This document shows, one piece after another, positions 45,129 to 54,541 of a stretch of DNA of 64,000 nucleotides. Numbering within the stretch: position 1 is the stretch's first letter; the number at the start of each line of letters is the position of its first letter. Both the position numbers and the translations under genes were made by a program. The stretch is from MKUN01 sp964481425 (GTDB lineage: Bacteria > Bacteroidota > Bacteroidia > Chitinophagales > Chitinophagaceae), in assembly GCA_964481425.1 (NCBI GenBank), contig CAYZTM010000011.1, forward strand, positions 1 through 64,000, in the 5' to 3' direction. The notes beneath the pieces are model-generated. The model was not told the origin of the DNA. It made no database searches and was given only the letters and a program-made list of their open reading frames with translations.

Positions 45129-45758
45129 ATGATAAAAACTTATGTAATGGCCGGTGCGATGGCCATAATGCTAATGGCAAATGTAGCTAATGCACAAAAC
45201 GCAAGGGAGACAACTGTAAAATTCAAAGACAAACTCCAGCCCGCCATTGAAGCGAATTACCAGGCCGATGAAAATTTCACCGAAGAATCTCTGAAAGAAA
45301 AGCTGGCTAAAGAAGGTTTTGGTAAAAGGAGCTTAGAAAGCGGTTATGATGCTTATAAAGCTACCAACTGGGGAAGGGTATCGCCTGACAAATTGGATAT
45401 CTACGTTAAAGTAAAAGGCCGGAGGGGTAATACTACGGTGACTATGTTGCTGGCAAAGGGCTATGATAATTTTGTGTCAGGAGCCAAGGATGCAGCCTTA
45501 ATAAACAAGGTGCAGGATTTTCTTAATTCCTTCGGTAACTACTTAAGGTTAAGAAAAGCGGTGCTGCAAGAAGAAGATGTAGTTAAAAAGATGGATGCCG
45601 AACAAAAAAAGCTAGGAGATGAAAGTGCAGACATGATAAAACAACGCGAGGACCTGGAAAAGAAAATGGCAGAGAACAAATCGGCAATGACGCAAAGACA
45701 AGTAGCTCTGGATACGGAAAAGGCTAAGCTTGAAGACCTGAAAAAGCAAATGAATTAG
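45129..45758 (+). CDS. Exported coiled-coil protein of unknown function
   Basis: 209 residues. A signal peptide ends near ANVANAQ. The first half (about 25-130) is a mixed domain with KFKDKLQPAIEANY, GFGKRSLESGYDAYKATNWGR and VKGRRGNTTVTMLLAKGY, looking like a small alpha/beta periplasmic domain. The second half (about 140-209) is a continuous charged coiled coil. I do not recognise the family. It is monocistronic, with an inverted repeat just before it and a strong terminator after it. Confidence 0.75.
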   Translation: MIKTYVMAGAMAIMLMANVANAQNARETTVKFKDKLQPAIEANYQADENFTEESLKEKLAKEGFGKRSLESGYDAYKATNWGRVSPDKLDIYVKVKGRRGNTTVTMLLAKGYDNFVSGAKDAALINKVQDFLNSFGNYLRLRKAVLQEEDVVKKMDAEQKKLGDESADMIKQREDLEKKMAENKSAMTQRQVALDTEKAKLEDLKKQMN

Positions 45759-45788
45759 TGTGTGAGACAATGTTTCGATCAATGTCTG

Positions 45789-45817
45789 ATCTCCCGTTTC
45801 TACGGGAGATTTTTTTA
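45789..45817 (+). terminator. Intrinsic terminator
   Basis: ATCTCCCGT and ACGGGAGAT form a 9-bp stem with a 4-nt loop, followed by six T. Confidence 0.9.
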
Positions 45818-45958
45818 GGTACAAGGCAATCTGAAAGATTTATTTCTTTCATTATATAAAAAACGTTTTTATCTTTATTATAGATTATTATCTATGTGTC
45901 ACCGCAGACAGACAGATAACTAATATGTTTCTTTTGTTCACCCCAGAAAATGACAATT

Positions 45959-47668
45959 ATGAGAAAAAGTATTACAAAAGTCTGTTTGTTCACTTCAATG
46001 CTTGTAATGGCAGACATTTCGTCCCGGGCACAGGATTTTTCATGGGCAAAGCAAGTTGCCGGCCCCTCCCAATCTGAAGAAGGCAAGGGTATAGGCCTGG
46101 ATGCGATGGGCAATGTGTACAGTGCAGGTGTTTTTGATGATAGTGCAGACCTTGACCCTGGTCCCGGTACACAAATCGCATACAGTGCCGGTGGCGATGA
46201 TATTTATGTCCAAAAGCTGGATGCAATGGGCAACCTGATCTGGGCATTTAGCATAGGGGGCACAAGTACCGATGTTGTGCATGATCTCTACACCGATCTC
46301 GCAGGCAATGTTTATATCACCGGTCAATTTAAGAATACCGTTGACTTTGATCCGGATACCGGCGTAACCAATCTTGTTGCCCTTGCTAACGACGATATTT
46401 TTTTTGCCAAATACAATTCCTCGGGTGCTTTGGTCTGGGCCCATAGGATCGGTGGAACAGCCAATGACCAGGGGCATGGTATTACTGCCGATCTGTCCGG
46501 CAATGTTTATATCACAGGGTACTTTAAAGGCATTGTAGATTTTGATCCGGGGCCGGGTACGGCCAACCTTATAGGTAATGGAATAGAAGACATATTTGTG
46601 GCCAAGTACGACTCATCAGGCAATTACCTTTGGGCACATAGTGCAGGTGGCGCCAATACGGATATGGGCCAGAGCATTGCAGTAGACTACATGGGCAATG
46701 TATTGGTGACGGGTAATTTCAACGGGGCCCCTGTTGATTTTGACCCCGGTCCGGCAACCGTAAATCTAAGCACGAATGGCGGAGCGGATATTTTTATTGC
46801 ATCGTATGGCGACACGGGCCAATTGAATTGGGCTAAAAGTATAGGTAGCGGCAGCACCGATGATGGTCTTGGGATCGCTACGGATATTATGGGGAATGTT
46901 TTCGTTACCGGTTATTTCCAGGACTCTGCCGATTTTGATCCGGGGCCCGGTACACAAACGCTCACAGCAACAGGTGATAAGGATATCTACATACTTAACC
47001 TGGATGGCTCAGGCAATTTTGTATGGGCAAAGCAAGTTGGAGGCACCGGCGCTGATGCGGGTAATGATATCAATATAGATATCTCGGGTGGTATTTACGT
47101 CACAGGTTATTTTAGTGGCTTTTCGGTCGACTTTGATCCGGATACCGGCATTACTAACCTGACGGGGCATGGTAATGAGGACATATTTGTGGCCAAATAC
47201 GATAGTGTTGGTAGCTTGTCGTGGGCGCGCTCAATGGGCAGTTCTGCAACAGATATGGGAAATGCTATCATTACAGATATAATGGGAGATGTATACAGCA
47301 CAGGCTTGTTCAAGGGCATTTGTGATTTTGATCCGAATGCAGGTGTATTCAACCTCAGCGCGATAAGCAACCAGGACGCTTATGTGCAAAAACTGATCCT
47401 ACCTATAGTTTCTGTACCTAACAGCACCACGGTAAATGCAAAGGCTTTTCCGAACCCGGTGCGGGATCAGGTAAACATTGAGCTGGATAAAGTTTATCCG
47501 CAGACAGATATTTCATTGACTGACATTACAGGTAAGGTACTCATGGAAAGAACAAGCCTCAATGCCAGGTCGTTCAGGCTCAATATGGCTGGGCTTACAA
47601 CAGGTGTTTATTTTCTAAACGTTCGGACGGGGTCGGGTCGTAGTATGGTCAGACTGGTAAAGGAGTAG
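45959..47668 (+). CDS. Secreted seven-bladed SBBP propeller with T9SS type A sorting domain
   Basis: 569 residues from the ATG at 45959 (45950 is also possible). The signal peptide ends near SSRAQ. Seven ~62-residue repeats of the SBBP (seven-bladed beta-propeller) kind follow, each with FDPxxGTxNL, DIFVAKYDSSGxLxWAxSxGG and DxxGNVYxTGYF. A T9SS type A sorting domain ends the protein (AFPNPVRDQVNIEL to MVRLVKE). The repeated Asp-rich FDPGPGT loops could bind Ca2+. It should be displayed on the cell surface; the ligand is unknown. It faces the RCC1 gene tail to tail, with a hairpin between them. Confidence 0.88.
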   Translation: MRKSITKVCLFTSMLVMADISSRAQDFSWAKQVAGPSQSEEGKGIGLDAMGNVYSAGVFDDSADLDPGPGTQIAYSAGGDDIYVQKLDAMGNLIWAFSIGGTSTDVVHDLYTDLAGNVYITGQFKNTVDFDPDTGVTNLVALANDDIFFAKYNSSGALVWAHRIGGTANDQGHGITADLSGNVYITGYFKGIVDFDPGPGTANLIGNGIEDIFVAKYDSSGNYLWAHSAGGANTDMGQSIAVDYMGNVLVTGNFNGAPVDFDPGPATVNLSTNGGADIFIASYGDTGQLNWAKSIGSGSTDDGLGIATDIMGNVFVTGYFQDSADFDPGPGTQTLTATGDKDIYILNLDGSGNFVWAKQVGGTGADAGNDINIDISGGIYVTGYFSGFSVDFDPDTGITNLTGHGNEDIFVAKYDSVGSLSWARSMGSSATDMGNAIITDIMGDVYSTGLFKGICDFDPNAGVFNLSAISNQDAYVQKLILPIVSVPNSTTVNAKAFPNPVRDQVNIELDKVYPQTDISLTDITGKVLMERTSLNARSFRLNMAGLTTGVYFLNVRTGSGRSMVRLVKE

Positions 47669-47669
47669 C

Positions 47670-47707
47670 TATAACATAAGTGCCGGGGTTACGGCACTTA
47701 TGTTATA
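47670..47707. terminator. Hairpin between convergent propeller genes
   Basis: A 16-bp inverted repeat (TATAACATAAGTGCCG with its complement) has a 6-nt loop. There is no T run on either side, so it may slow or terminate transcription from both sides or protect 3' ends. Confidence 0.6.
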
Positions 47708-47738
47708 AGAACAAGGGTTCTCGGGTTACTCTAATTGC

Positions 47739-50700
47739 TTATTTTATCTTTTCTATTTTGACAACTTCCCTCCTTGTTTCGTCAACATACTTCAATAGGT
47801 AGATGCCCTCTGGAAGATTATGCAGGTCGATATCTGTTCTTGAGCCTTTTACTTCTAACTTCATAAGTTCCTTTCCCGTAATATCACTGAGCGTAAGATA
47901 TGCATGGGCTGTTTGGTTGTATTGAGCATAAATGCTTACCGTGTTTTTTGCAGGGTTAGGGTAGGCTACTATGTTATTGGAGTTGTCTCCCTTAACTATT
48001 GCAGATACTATCTTCGTATAACTTACTTTCTTAGCAATGTCTGTCAATTTGATCCTGTAATAGTTAATGCCTGTATATGGGGTTTCATCCCAATAAGTAT
48101 GATTTCCGGGACTGCTGCTGGACGATATATCTTCTATTGGCGTGAAATTTCTTCCGTCAACACCACGCTCAATAGTGAATATTTCGCCCGGTGCTTCTGT
48201 AGATGTGGTCCAGTCTATCCGGTTTTTCGGACCGTGATTACTTGCTGCGATCCCATTAACCTGGATCGCCAGGGGACCATTCGCAACTGTAGTATGTATG
48301 TAGAAACCACTGAAACCGGTTACATCGAAGGTCATGCTCCACCAATTGTTTACGGCGTCCCAGTTTACTACCGGGCTTATTAATATTTCCTGACCGGGAT
48401 AATTACCTGGGGCTGTGCCAATGCCATGAAATTGCGTAATACGAACGTTACCATTGTCAACAGGGGTAGAGGGCAATAGTGGCAAGCCGGCTGTAGCTGC
48501 AGCTGTATTGTATGCATCAAATTCACTTTGGTAGGCATAAAGTGTTATTGTAGCTGTTGCATTTCCTGCATTGAGTGCCGGTTCTATGTCATAGTGCCTC
48601 TGTACGTAAGGCTGACCATTGTAACTGTTTACGGCATTGTCAATTGTCACTTTCACTACAGTAGTGTCGGCTACAGGGGCCGGTGCAATCGGGTGAATGG
48701 TAGCCATCAGGTCACAATCCGTATAACTAATGGTTGCATCGCCATCCATGAGTGTTGTATTGGTTTCTGTATTTCCAGCACTTCCGGCCAATGCGTTATT
48801 GGGGGTATGCCATTTTATCGTGTCTGCATTACTAGTTGCGCTGGGCTGAGCCAGGCAGTTTGCATTGCTTGTCAAAACACAGTATACCACATCGCTGTCG
48901 TTAAGCAACGATGAGCTATAGCTATTCATATTTGCGCCTACGAGACCGCCGTTCTTGTACCATTGATACGATGGTGAGGGCCCTTCATTTTGGACGGATG
49001 TGGTAAATGTTACTAATGTACCGCTGCATATTGTGTCATTTGGGCTAGCGCTGATGCTTATTAATGGTGCAACAGGGACACAGCTTGTGATACAGTTGTA
49101 TAGTACCCTGTTAATAGTAGAGCCATCGCCCAGTTCACCATAACCATTATAACCCGTAAGACAAATTTTATCCCTGGTTGGCTTTATGATTGCTGAATGA
49201 TAAGCATTTGTTGATTGGTATAGCTGAATCACATTCACCTCTGAAGCTATCTGTACGGGGATTAGTCTGTCAGTTCCCGTCCCATCGCCAAGGTTACCAT
49301 AGCCATTATAGCCCCATGCCCAGAGATCGCCGTTTGCCTTTAAGGCCATGCAGTGAATGTCTCCTCCTGATACGGCGGTCCAATTGTTATCGACTCCTAC
49401 TTGTATTGGACTGTTTTTATCCATGTAGGTATTGTCGCCCAACTGGCCATAACCATTATAGCCCCATGCCCAAATGGTGCCGTTGGCCTTCAGTCCCATG
49501 CTATGAGCGTAGCCGGAAGTGATATCGACCCAGCTATTATCTACTCCTGATTGTACCGGGTAATTATAGTTTGTATTTGATCCGTTACCTAGCTGACCAT
49601 GGTAATAATTCTGTCCCCATGCCCATAATGTGCCATCATCCCTTAACCCTAAACTGTGATATGTTCCTGCTACAATTGTTCTCCATAATCCTGTTAGCTG
49701 CACCGGGCTATTCCGGTCTGTATTTGAAGAATCTCCAACCTGACCATCATAATTACGTCCCCACGACCAGAGGGAACCATCAGCCTTGAGTGCCATACTA
49801 TGTCCACCCCCTGCAGATACCCGCACCCAATCGTGATCGGTTCCTATTTGCACAGGCACATTGGTACTGTTATTGGTTCCGTCGCCGAGTTGTCCGTTGT
49901 TATTGTAACCCCATGCCCACAGGGTGCCATCTGTTTTAATACCCAGACTATGATATTCTCCAGCGCTGACATCTAACCAAGACCCAGCTACTAATACAGG
50001 CGTATAGCTATCTATACCTGTTCCATCCCCTAACTCCCCATGCCAGTTGCTGCCCCATGCCCACAAAGTGCCGTCAGATTTAATGGCCAGCGTATGGTTT
50101 GCCCCTCCTATCACTTTTATCCATTCTTGTAGTTGTATGCTGGTTTGCGTGGGCACATTACTATTGTTCCAGTTCCCATTTCCAAACTGTCCGTAGTCGT
50201 TTCTTCCCCATGCCCAAAGAGTGCCGTCTGATTTTTGTCCTATAGATTGTCCGGCACCGGCGTTTGCGACCAACCAGTTGCCGGCTATCTGTACCGGTAT
50301 GCTCTTGTTGGTATTGGTGCCGTCGCCCAACTCTCCGTGTGCATTATAACCAAATGACCACAACCCACCGTTTGCCTTAAGTGCAAAAGAGTAGTTACTA
50401 CCGGCAGCAATGCCTGACCATGTGCCAGCCACTGGTACTGGTATATTGCTGTTGGTATTGTTGCCAATACCCAGCTGCCCATAAGTGTTTTGTCCCCATG
50501 TCCATAAGCTACCATCGGCTTGCAAAGCTAGGCTATGATATGCCCCGGCAGCTATGCTCGTCCAATTTCCTGCTACTTGCATTGGGCTGTTTGCTGAAGT
50601 ATTTGTTCCGTTACCTAATTGCCCATCTGAATTATATCCCCATGCCCATAAACTACCGTCAGCTTTTAGGGCTAGTGTGTGAAATCCTCCGCAAACGACA

Positions 50701-51281
50701 GCCGACCATGTTCCTGCTATTTGCACAGGGCTATTCTTATTGGTGTTAGAACCATCACCTAACTGGCCATATGCGTTGTATCCCCATGCCCATAAGCTAC
50801 CATCGGCCTTTAGCGCAAGACTAAATGTGTTGTTGGCAGAGACAGATGACCATGTGCCGGGTATTTGAATGGGTACCAGGCTACTTGTATTGGTACCGTT
50901 GCCAAGCTGGCCATAGGTATTGTCGCCCCATGCCCATAAGCTGCCGTCAGCCTTTAAGCCAAGTGTATGGCTCGTGCCTGCGGCAATATTGCGCCAGGTA
51001 TCATCTACGCCTATCTGCACAGGGTTCTCATGGTCGTTATATGTTCCGTCACCCAGTTGTCCGTTAAAGTTGCTGCCCCATGCCCATAATGTACCGCCCC
51101 TTATCTCAAAAGTGCTGTTATAGCCACAACTTATGCGTTGGTAGTCGTTCCGGTTAGCACCGTCACGATTACTTATGGTGTTTGCCAATTTCCCGTAGGC
51201 ATTAACTCCGGGCACTGCATTAAGTAGCAAAACGGCAAACAGTATCTGCAGAAAAGACCGAATCAATAAATGCTCTTTCAT
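47739..51281 (-). CDS. Secreted RCC1-repeat protein (two seven-bladed propellers) with T9SS type A sorting domain
   Basis: 1,180 residues from the ATG at 51281; the in-frame start at 51356 would precede the signal peptide by 25 non-hydrophobic-led residues. Fourteen RCC1 repeats follow the signal sequence. Thirteen have the LWAWGxNxxGQLGDGTN signature or a close variant, and the last is degenerate (CLTGYNGYGELGDG). RCC1 closes with seven blades, so this should be two propellers. An Ig-like domain (about residues 750-850), a beta domain, an FN3-like segment and a T9SS type A sorting domain (IVAYPNPAKNTVSIY) follow. Expected on the cell surface; partner unknown. Confidence 0.9.
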   Translation of the reverse strand: MKEHLLIRSFLQILFAVLLLNAVPGVNAYGKLANTISNRDGANRNDYQRISCGYNSTFEIRGGTLWAWGSNFNGQLGDGTYNDHENPVQIGVDDTWRNIAAGTSHTLGLKADGSLWAWGDNTYGQLGNGTNTSSLVPIQIPGTWSSVSANNTFSLALKADGSLWAWGYNAYGQLGDGSNTNKNSPVQIAGTWSAVVCGGFHTLALKADGSLWAWGYNSDGQLGNGTNTSANSPMQVAGNWTSIAAGAYHSLALQADGSLWTWGQNTYGQLGIGNNTNSNIPVPVAGTWSGIAAGSNYSFALKANGGLWSFGYNAHGELGDGTNTNKSIPVQIAGNWLVANAGAGQSIGQKSDGTLWAWGRNDYGQFGNGNWNNSNVPTQTSIQLQEWIKVIGGANHTLAIKSDGTLWAWGSNWHGELGDGTGIDSYTPVLVAGSWLDVSAGEYHSLGIKTDGTLWAWGYNNNGQLGDGTNNSTNVPVQIGTDHDWVRVSAGGGHSMALKADGSLWSWGRNYDGQVGDSSNTDRNSPVQLTGLWRTIVAGTYHSLGLRDDGTLWAWGQNYYHGQLGNGSNTNYNYPVQSGVDNSWVDITSGYAHSMGLKANGTIWAWGYNGYGQLGDNTYMDKNSPIQVGVDNNWTAVSGGDIHCMALKANGDLWAWGYNGYGNLGDGTGTDRLIPVQIASEVNVIQLYQSTNAYHSAIIKPTRDKICLTGYNGYGELGDGSTINRVLYNCITSCVPVAPLISISASPNDTICSGTLVTFTTSVQNEGPSPSYQWYKNGGLVGANMNSYSSSLLNDSDVVYCVLTSNANCLAQPSATSNADTIKWHTPNNALAGSAGNTETNTTLMDGDATISYTDCDLMATIHPIAPAPVADTTVVKVTIDNAVNSYNGQPYVQRHYDIEPALNAGNATATITLYAYQSEFDAYNTAAATAGLPLLPSTPVDNGNVRITQFHGIGTAPGNYPGQEILISPVVNWDAVNNWWSMTFDVTGFSGFYIHTTVANGPLAIQVNGIAASNHGPKNRIDWTTSTEAPGEIFTIERGVDGRNFTPIEDISSSSSPGNHTYWDETPYTGINYYRIKLTDIAKKVSYTKIVSAIVKGDNSNNIVAYPNPAKNTVSIYAQYNQTAHAYLTLSDITGKELMKLEVKGSRTDIDLHNLPEGIYLLKYVDETRREVVKIEKIK

Positions 51282-51467
51282 ATTTACACTTGTTTGGTTG
51301 ATTATTAATGCACAAAAAAATAATGATCTGCCATAATATAATATGATATTGGTCAATCGTATCAGAGATATAAATCATGTTTTTTGATTTTTTTTTCAGG
51401 ATATGACATATGCAAATATTTCAATTAATTATTGCACAAATCATATGTATCTCTCCTTACAATAACC

Positions 51468-51475
51468 TAAATTTG
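51468..51475 (+). promoter_or_regulatory. -7 box for rocD
   Basis: TAAATTTG lies 4 nt before an ATG at 51480 and 16 nt before the ATG at 51492. The predicted transcript start near 51480 favours the second ATG. Confidence 0.6.
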
Positions 51476-51491
51476 GCACATGTTAACTGCT

Positions 51492-52715
51492 ATGAATATA
51501 TCAGACAGGACACGGTATTTTTTGGATAAGGAAGACCGCTATGGTGCGCATAATTATCACCCTTTGCCGGTGGTATTGAATCGTGGTGAGGGCGTGTATG
51601 TATGGGATGTGGACGATAAGCGTTATTTCGACTTTCTTTCTGCATATTCTGCAGTCAACCAGGGGCATTGTCATCCTAAGATAATAGCTGCCTTTATAGA
51701 GCAGGCCCAAAAGCTTACCCTCACTTCGCGGGCATTCCACAGCGAGGAGATGGGCGAATATACAGAGTACATCACCCGCTATTTTGGCTACGATAAGGTG
51801 CTGCCAATGAATACCGGGGTAGAAGGTGTGGAGACAGCATTGAAACTGGCCCGTAAATGGGCTTACCTGGTAAAGGGTATTGAAGAAAACAAGGCCAAAA
51901 TAATAGTGTGTGCCGATAACTTTCATGGGCGCACCATCAATGTTATATCATTCAGTACCGATCCTACGGCAAAATCAGGCTTTGGTCCGTTTACGCCGGG
52001 TTATGAGATCGTACCATATAATGATATCACTGCCTTGCAGGAGGCCCTGCAGGACAAACAGGTGGCCGCATTTATGGTAGAGCCTATACAGGGCGAGGCG
52101 GGTGTGGTGGTTCCAGATGATGGTTACCTGAGTAAAGCTGCGGCTTTATGCAAAGAAGCCAATGTCCTTTTCATAGCCGACGAGATACAGACGGGGCTTG
52201 CCCGTACAGGGAAAATGCTGGCTTGCGATTATGAGCAGGTACGCCCTGATATATTGATTCTGGGCAAGGCACTGTCAGGCGGCACCATGCCTGTATCGGC
52301 TGTGCTGGCTGATGATGAGATCATGCTGACCATAAAACCAGGTGAGCACGGCAGCACTTACGGAGGTAACCCGCTTGCCTGTAAGGTAGCTATGACCGCA
52401 CTCCAGGTACTGAAGGATGAACACATGACAGAGAATGCCGCGATACAGGGCGAATATTTCCGTGAGCAGTTAAAGGCGATCAACCATCCTAATATAGCTC
52501 TCGTGCGTGGCAAGGGCCTGCTGAATGCTATAGTAATTGATCATGCTGATAAAGATGCTGCCTGGGACCTCTGCCTGCAACTCAAAGAAAATGGCCTGTT
52601 GGCTAAGCCCACACATGGAGATAAGATACGTTTTGCCCCGCCGCTTGTAATAACGAGGGCGCAGATAGATGATTGCATAGCCATTATCAAACATAGCCTT
52701 GAACAGCATTTCTGA
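51492..52715 (+). CDS. rocD: Ornithine aminotransferase
   Basis: About 407 residues of the PLP-dependent class III aminotransferases. Characteristic parts are YGAHNYHPLPVVL, DFLSAYSAVNQGHCHPKI, the PLP-lysine in ILGKALSGG (Lys259) and the phosphate-loop GEHGSTYGGNP. It converts ornithine and 2-oxoglutarate to glutamate semialdehyde and glutamate, linking arginine breakdown to proline and glutamate. The ATG at 51480 is an alternative start four codons earlier but sits at the predicted transcription start. Its stop overlaps the next gene (TGATG), so the VIT1/CCC1 transporter is coupled to it. Confidence 0.95.
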   Translation: MNISDRTRYFLDKEDRYGAHNYHPLPVVLNRGEGVYVWDVDDKRYFDFLSAYSAVNQGHCHPKIIAAFIEQAQKLTLTSRAFHSEEMGEYTEYITRYFGYDKVLPMNTGVEGVETALKLARKWAYLVKGIEENKAKIIVCADNFHGRTINVISFSTDPTAKSGFGPFTPGYEIVPYNDITALQEALQDKQVAAFMVEPIQGEAGVVVPDDGYLSKAAALCKEANVLFIADEIQTGLARTGKMLACDYEQVRPDILILGKALSGGTMPVSAVLADDEIMLTIKPGEHGSTYGGNPLACKVAMTALQVLKDEHMTENAAIQGEYFREQLKAINHPNIALVRGKGLLNAIVIDHADKDAAWDLCLQLKENGLLAKPTHGDKIRFAPPLVITRAQIDDCIAIIKHSLEQHF

Positions 52716-53410
52716 TGTCGAACAAACACGAAGAAAAACACTTTGAAAGCAGTGCGCTGGTCACCGATATCGTTATCGGTATGTCGGATGGGCTTACCGT
52801 GCCTTTTGCCCTGGCAGCAGGCTTGAGCGGTGCGGTTGACAGTACCGCCATAGTTATAACGGCAGGGTTGGCAGAAATTGCTGCCGGGGCTATAGCCATG
52901 GGGCTGGGGGGCTACCTGGCAGGCCGCACCGAGCAGGACCATTATAATGCCGAGCTGCAACGCGAAGCGTACGAGGTGGACCACCTGCCGGAGCGGGAAA
53001 AGCAGGAAGTAAGGGATGTGTTTGCAGAGATGGGCCTCAGTAAAGAAACCCAGGACCTCATAGCCGATGAAATGGCCAAGGATAAGGAAAAGTGGATTGA
53101 CTTCATGATGAAGTATGAGCTTGGCCTTGACAAACCCGATCCAAAACGTGCCCGTAATAGCGCCTTTAATATTGGTATATCATATGTAGTAGGCGGCCTG
53201 GTGCCTTTAACGCCTTACTTCTTTGTACAGCATCCGTTTGATGGTCTGAAATGGTCGGCCGCAATAACGGTGGTGTGCCTTTTTATTTTCGGTTTTTTCA
53301 AAGCAAAGGTAACCGGGCAAAAACCATGGGCCGGTGCTATCAAGGTGGCTGTTATAGGTTCCATAGCCGCTGCGGCTGCCTACTTTATCGCCAAACTCTT
53401 CAGCGCCTAG
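52715..53410 (+). CDS. VIT1/CCC1 family iron/manganese transporter-like protein
   Basis: 231 residues. The family start is seen as ALVTDIVIGMSDGLTVPFALAAGLSG, with helix 1 and its conserved Asp/Met. Helix 2 carries GLAEIAAGAIAMGLGGYLA. A charged cytoplasmic helical insert (about 70-145) with many Glu (REAYEVDHLPEREKQEVRDVF) is the metal-binding domain of this family, and three C-terminal helices end the protein. It probably moves Fe2+ or Mn2+ out of the cytoplasm or into a store. It is translationally coupled to rocD by a TGATG overlap, although the functions are not obviously related. Confidence 0.92.
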   Translation: MSNKHEEKHFESSALVTDIVIGMSDGLTVPFALAAGLSGAVDSTAIVITAGLAEIAAGAIAMGLGGYLAGRTEQDHYNAELQREAYEVDHLPEREKQEVRDVFAEMGLSKETQDLIADEMAKDKEKWIDFMMKYELGLDKPDPKRARNSAFNIGISYVVGGLVPLTPYFFVQHPFDGLKWSAAITVVCLFIFGFFKAKVTGQKPWAGAIKVAVIGSIAAAAAYFIAKLFSA

Positions 53411-53462
53411 GGGCTTTTTCGCGTGGGGAAATTTTGTATATTGAGGGTAAGTAATTGCAGGA

Positions 53463-53780
53463 ATGACAGACTTAGTATTCAGGATGCCGGATAACATAAG
53501 CAATGAGCACCACGTGAACCTTGCTGCATTATTCGTATCCCACAAAAAAGATATTAAAGAGCGTTCTACCAATAAATACCATGGTGGGGTAGAGCATAAA
53601 CTTGTCTTTCACAATAATGAATGTGGTAATGATTTTTTCAGGGCCATGCTCGACAAAGGCATCAGTGTTGGAGGTTATGTAAAGGAGAAAGAGCCTAACC
53701 CCCACGACATAAAGGCACAGCAGGAAAGTAAACTAAAAAAGACCATCAAGATGGTGAAGATGCGTCTGTATGGAGGATAA
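53463..53780 (+). CDS. Conserved-looking hypothetical protein, 105 residues
   Basis: I do not recognise this protein. It is soluble, without signal or membrane segment. It opens MTDLVFRMPDNISNEHHVNLAALF, has a central VEHKLVFHNNECGNDFFRAML and a basic tail (ESKLKKTIKMVKMRLYGG). It starts 52 nt after the VIT1/CCC1 gene and may belong to that unit. It ends 2 bp from the convergent truA stop, with no room for a terminator. ATG 53484 is an alternative start. Confidence 0.6.
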   Translation: MTDLVFRMPDNISNEHHVNLAALFVSHKKDIKERSTNKYHGGVEHKLVFHNNECGNDFFRAMLDKGISVGGYVKEKEPNPHDIKAQQESKLKKTIKMVKMRLYGG

Positions 53781-53782
53781 GG

Positions 53783-54541
53783 CTAAACAAATAATTCCGT
53801 CAAAACTCCCTCAGGGTATTGTACGTGTTCCAGGTATAGACCATGACCATCTACACTGAAATCGGCTAAGGTGCAATCGCGAGCCTCTATTACTTCCCTG
53901 AATTTCTCAATACTCATTTTGCCGCGACCTACCTGTAATTGTGTGCCTACAAGTCCACGCACCATACCACGCAGAAAGCGGTTAGCTTCCACTACATAAT
54001 GAAGTTCCTTACCAATTTCTTCCCAGTAGGAACGGTATATCTTGCAGATAAATGTCTTGCTTTGGGTATTGCGTTTTGAGAACGTCTCGAAGTTATCATA
54101 GTTCATGATGATCCTTGCACTCTCTTGCAGCAGTTCCAGATCAAGCCTGAAAGGGAAATATAATGCACGCCGCAACAGGAACGGGTCTTTACTGTTGTAT
54201 ATCCGGTAACGGTAGCTTCTTGTCAACGCGGCGAACCGGGCATTCAATTCGTTGTCATTGGCCCGAAATATCCTTTTTATGGCAATGGTGCCCGGGAGTA
54301 TGGAATTAAGGTTGTAAAAGAAGGAGGTCCATAGATCTTTATTTGTATCAAAATGGTAGTAGTTGCCAAGGGCATGTACGCTCTCATCTGTACGGCTTGC
54401 ACCAAAGGTTTCAACAGGTTCACGCAATATAGTGCTAAGGGCATTGTTAAGGGCAAGCTGTACCGTGGGCAGTTCGCCTTGTATCTGCGAACCGTTAAAG
54501 GCCGTACCGTCATACATTACTTCAAGGAAGTATCTTGCCAT
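53783..54541 (-). CDS. truA: tRNA pseudouridine synthase A
   Basis: 252 residues of the TruA family, which makes pseudouridine at positions 38-40 of the tRNA anticodon arm. The start is ARYFLEVMYDGTAFNGSQIQ. The catalytic Asp52 is in GASRTDESVHA, a second region is YRYRIYN, and a late RFLRGMVRGLVGTQLQVGRG closes the fold. Length is normal. The ATG lies 20 nt inside the end of the upstream membrane-protein gene, so the two are co-translated. Confidence 0.95.
   Translation of the reverse strand: MARYFLEVMYDGTAFNGSQIQGELPTVQLALNNALSTILREPVETFGASRTDESVHALGNYYHFDTNKDLWTSFFYNLNSILPGTIAIKRIFRANDNELNARFAALTRSYRYRIYNSKDPFLLRRALYFPFRLDLELLQESARIIMNYDNFETFSKRNTQSKTFICKIYRSYWEEIGKELHYVVEANRFLRGMVRGLVGTQLQVGRGKMSIEKFREVIEARDCTLADFSVDGHGLYLEHVQYPEGVLTELFV

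Noticed and set aside
1427..51281. CRISPR-like interpretation of repeated units in the RCC1, SBBP and NHL genes
   Set aside because: The repeats are coding, in frame, diverged at DNA level and lack regular spacers; they are propeller blades.
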